From positions 29,554,614 to 29,618,613 of the forward strand of contig OX411547.1 in the NCBI GenBank assembly GCA_948146395.1: 64,000 bases of DNA. Direction: 5' to 3'. The DNA comes from Fragum whitleyi. Lineage: Eukaryota; Mollusca; Bivalvia; Cardiida; Cardiidae. Of the stretch, positions 63,601-64,000 are shown one piece after another. A program made the translations under genes and the position numbers. The notes under the pieces are model-generated. The model saw nothing but the letters and a program-made list of their open reading frames with translations, made no database searches and was not told where the DNA came from. Position 1 is the first letter of the stretch. Every line of letters begins with the position of its first letter.

Positions 63601-64000
63601 TACAGTTAACAACATCGTGAAATTGACAATGTGAATGATTGTTGAAGGTTTAGGATTAAAATTGAATGAATGTGTGGAGCGACTTTTGAGTGAATTTAAT
63701 GGGAGGTAATCAAGTATTGCAAATTTTGTTCAGGATGAACAAAATTAGCAAAATTGATTACCTCCCTTTAATAAAATATGCATACAAGTTCTATAGATAG
63801 CTCCCTATTTCTTCAAGAACCTATCAGAAGCTTAAAATTTCAATTAAATAAGTGAAATCCCGATTTTTTTTCCCAGCTATTTTTATTTTGAACGAAGTTG
63901 TTGTTATATGTTTTCAAGTGAGTTTGGGGCGTGTTTGAATGGTTTGAGTGAGTGTCTGGTATGAATGAATGGAGCGCCAAGTGAGCGATTTAGAATGGTT
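63601..64000. mobile_element. Family D element, copy 10, running off the window
   Basis: Left TACAGTTAACAACATCGTGA, very close to consensus. Centre GGGAGGTAATCAAGTATTGC ... AAATTGATTACCTCCC is an almost perfect hairpin. The right side ATGAATGGAGCGCCAAGTGA reaches the window end before the terminus. Confidence 0.85.

Overview
The window is animal nuclear DNA. It is AT-rich, with short exons, GT..AG introns, microsatellites and dense short transposon-derived repeats. The mix of families (dual oxidase, beta-1,3-galactosyltransferase-like enzyme, HNK-1/chondroitin-type sulfotransferase) and the palindromic short elements look most like a marine or freshwater invertebrate, probably a bivalve mollusc. 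That assignment is inference; nothing in the window proves it.

Layout. (1) 1-27.8 kb, plus strand: the 3' half of a dual oxidase (DUOX) gene. Fifteen exons join with consistent phases into 755 codons covering two canonical EF-hands, the six-helix haem-binding NOX core and the FAD/NADPH dehydrogenase. The peroxidase-homology half lies upstream of the window. (2) 27.8-33.8 kb: intergenic repeats, including a 5'-truncated LINE with an uninterrupted reverse-transcriptase frame, nested in another repeat and flanked by a 7-bp target-site duplication. (3) 33.9-35.8 kb, minus strand: a complete two-exon GT31 beta-1,3-galactosyltransferase-like gene (398 aa). (4) 35.8-47.6 kb: repeat-rich intergenic DNA. 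(5) 47.6-56.65 kb, plus strand: a two-exon Golgi carbohydrate sulfotransferase gene (396 aa) with a 7.9-kb intron full of repeats. (6) 56.7-64 kb: more repeats, plus a weakly supported set of exon-like blocks on the minus strand (60.0-62.7 kb) of unknown family, one with a decayed inverted copy nearby.

The non-coding space is dominated by recurring families described below: a tRNA-derived SINE with a conserved central domain (four copies have visible target-site duplications), at least eight palindromic or TIR-bearing MITE-like families labelled B to I, and two families (K and L) with internal tandem units. Several insertions sit directly at splice sites. One MITE begins inside the 5' splice site of a DUOX exon, one tandem-array element starts 25 bp from a DUOX donor, and one MITE ends 19 bp from the galactosyltransferase donor.

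The three recognised genes do not form an operon or an obvious pathway. DUOX makes extracellular hydrogen peroxide at the plasma membrane. The other two are type II Golgi enzymes of glycan elongation and sulfation. I saw no CRISPR, phage or defence-like system and do not claim a new one. The more unusual observations are the splice-site/transposon junctions, the nested elements and the unassigned minus-strand exon cluster.
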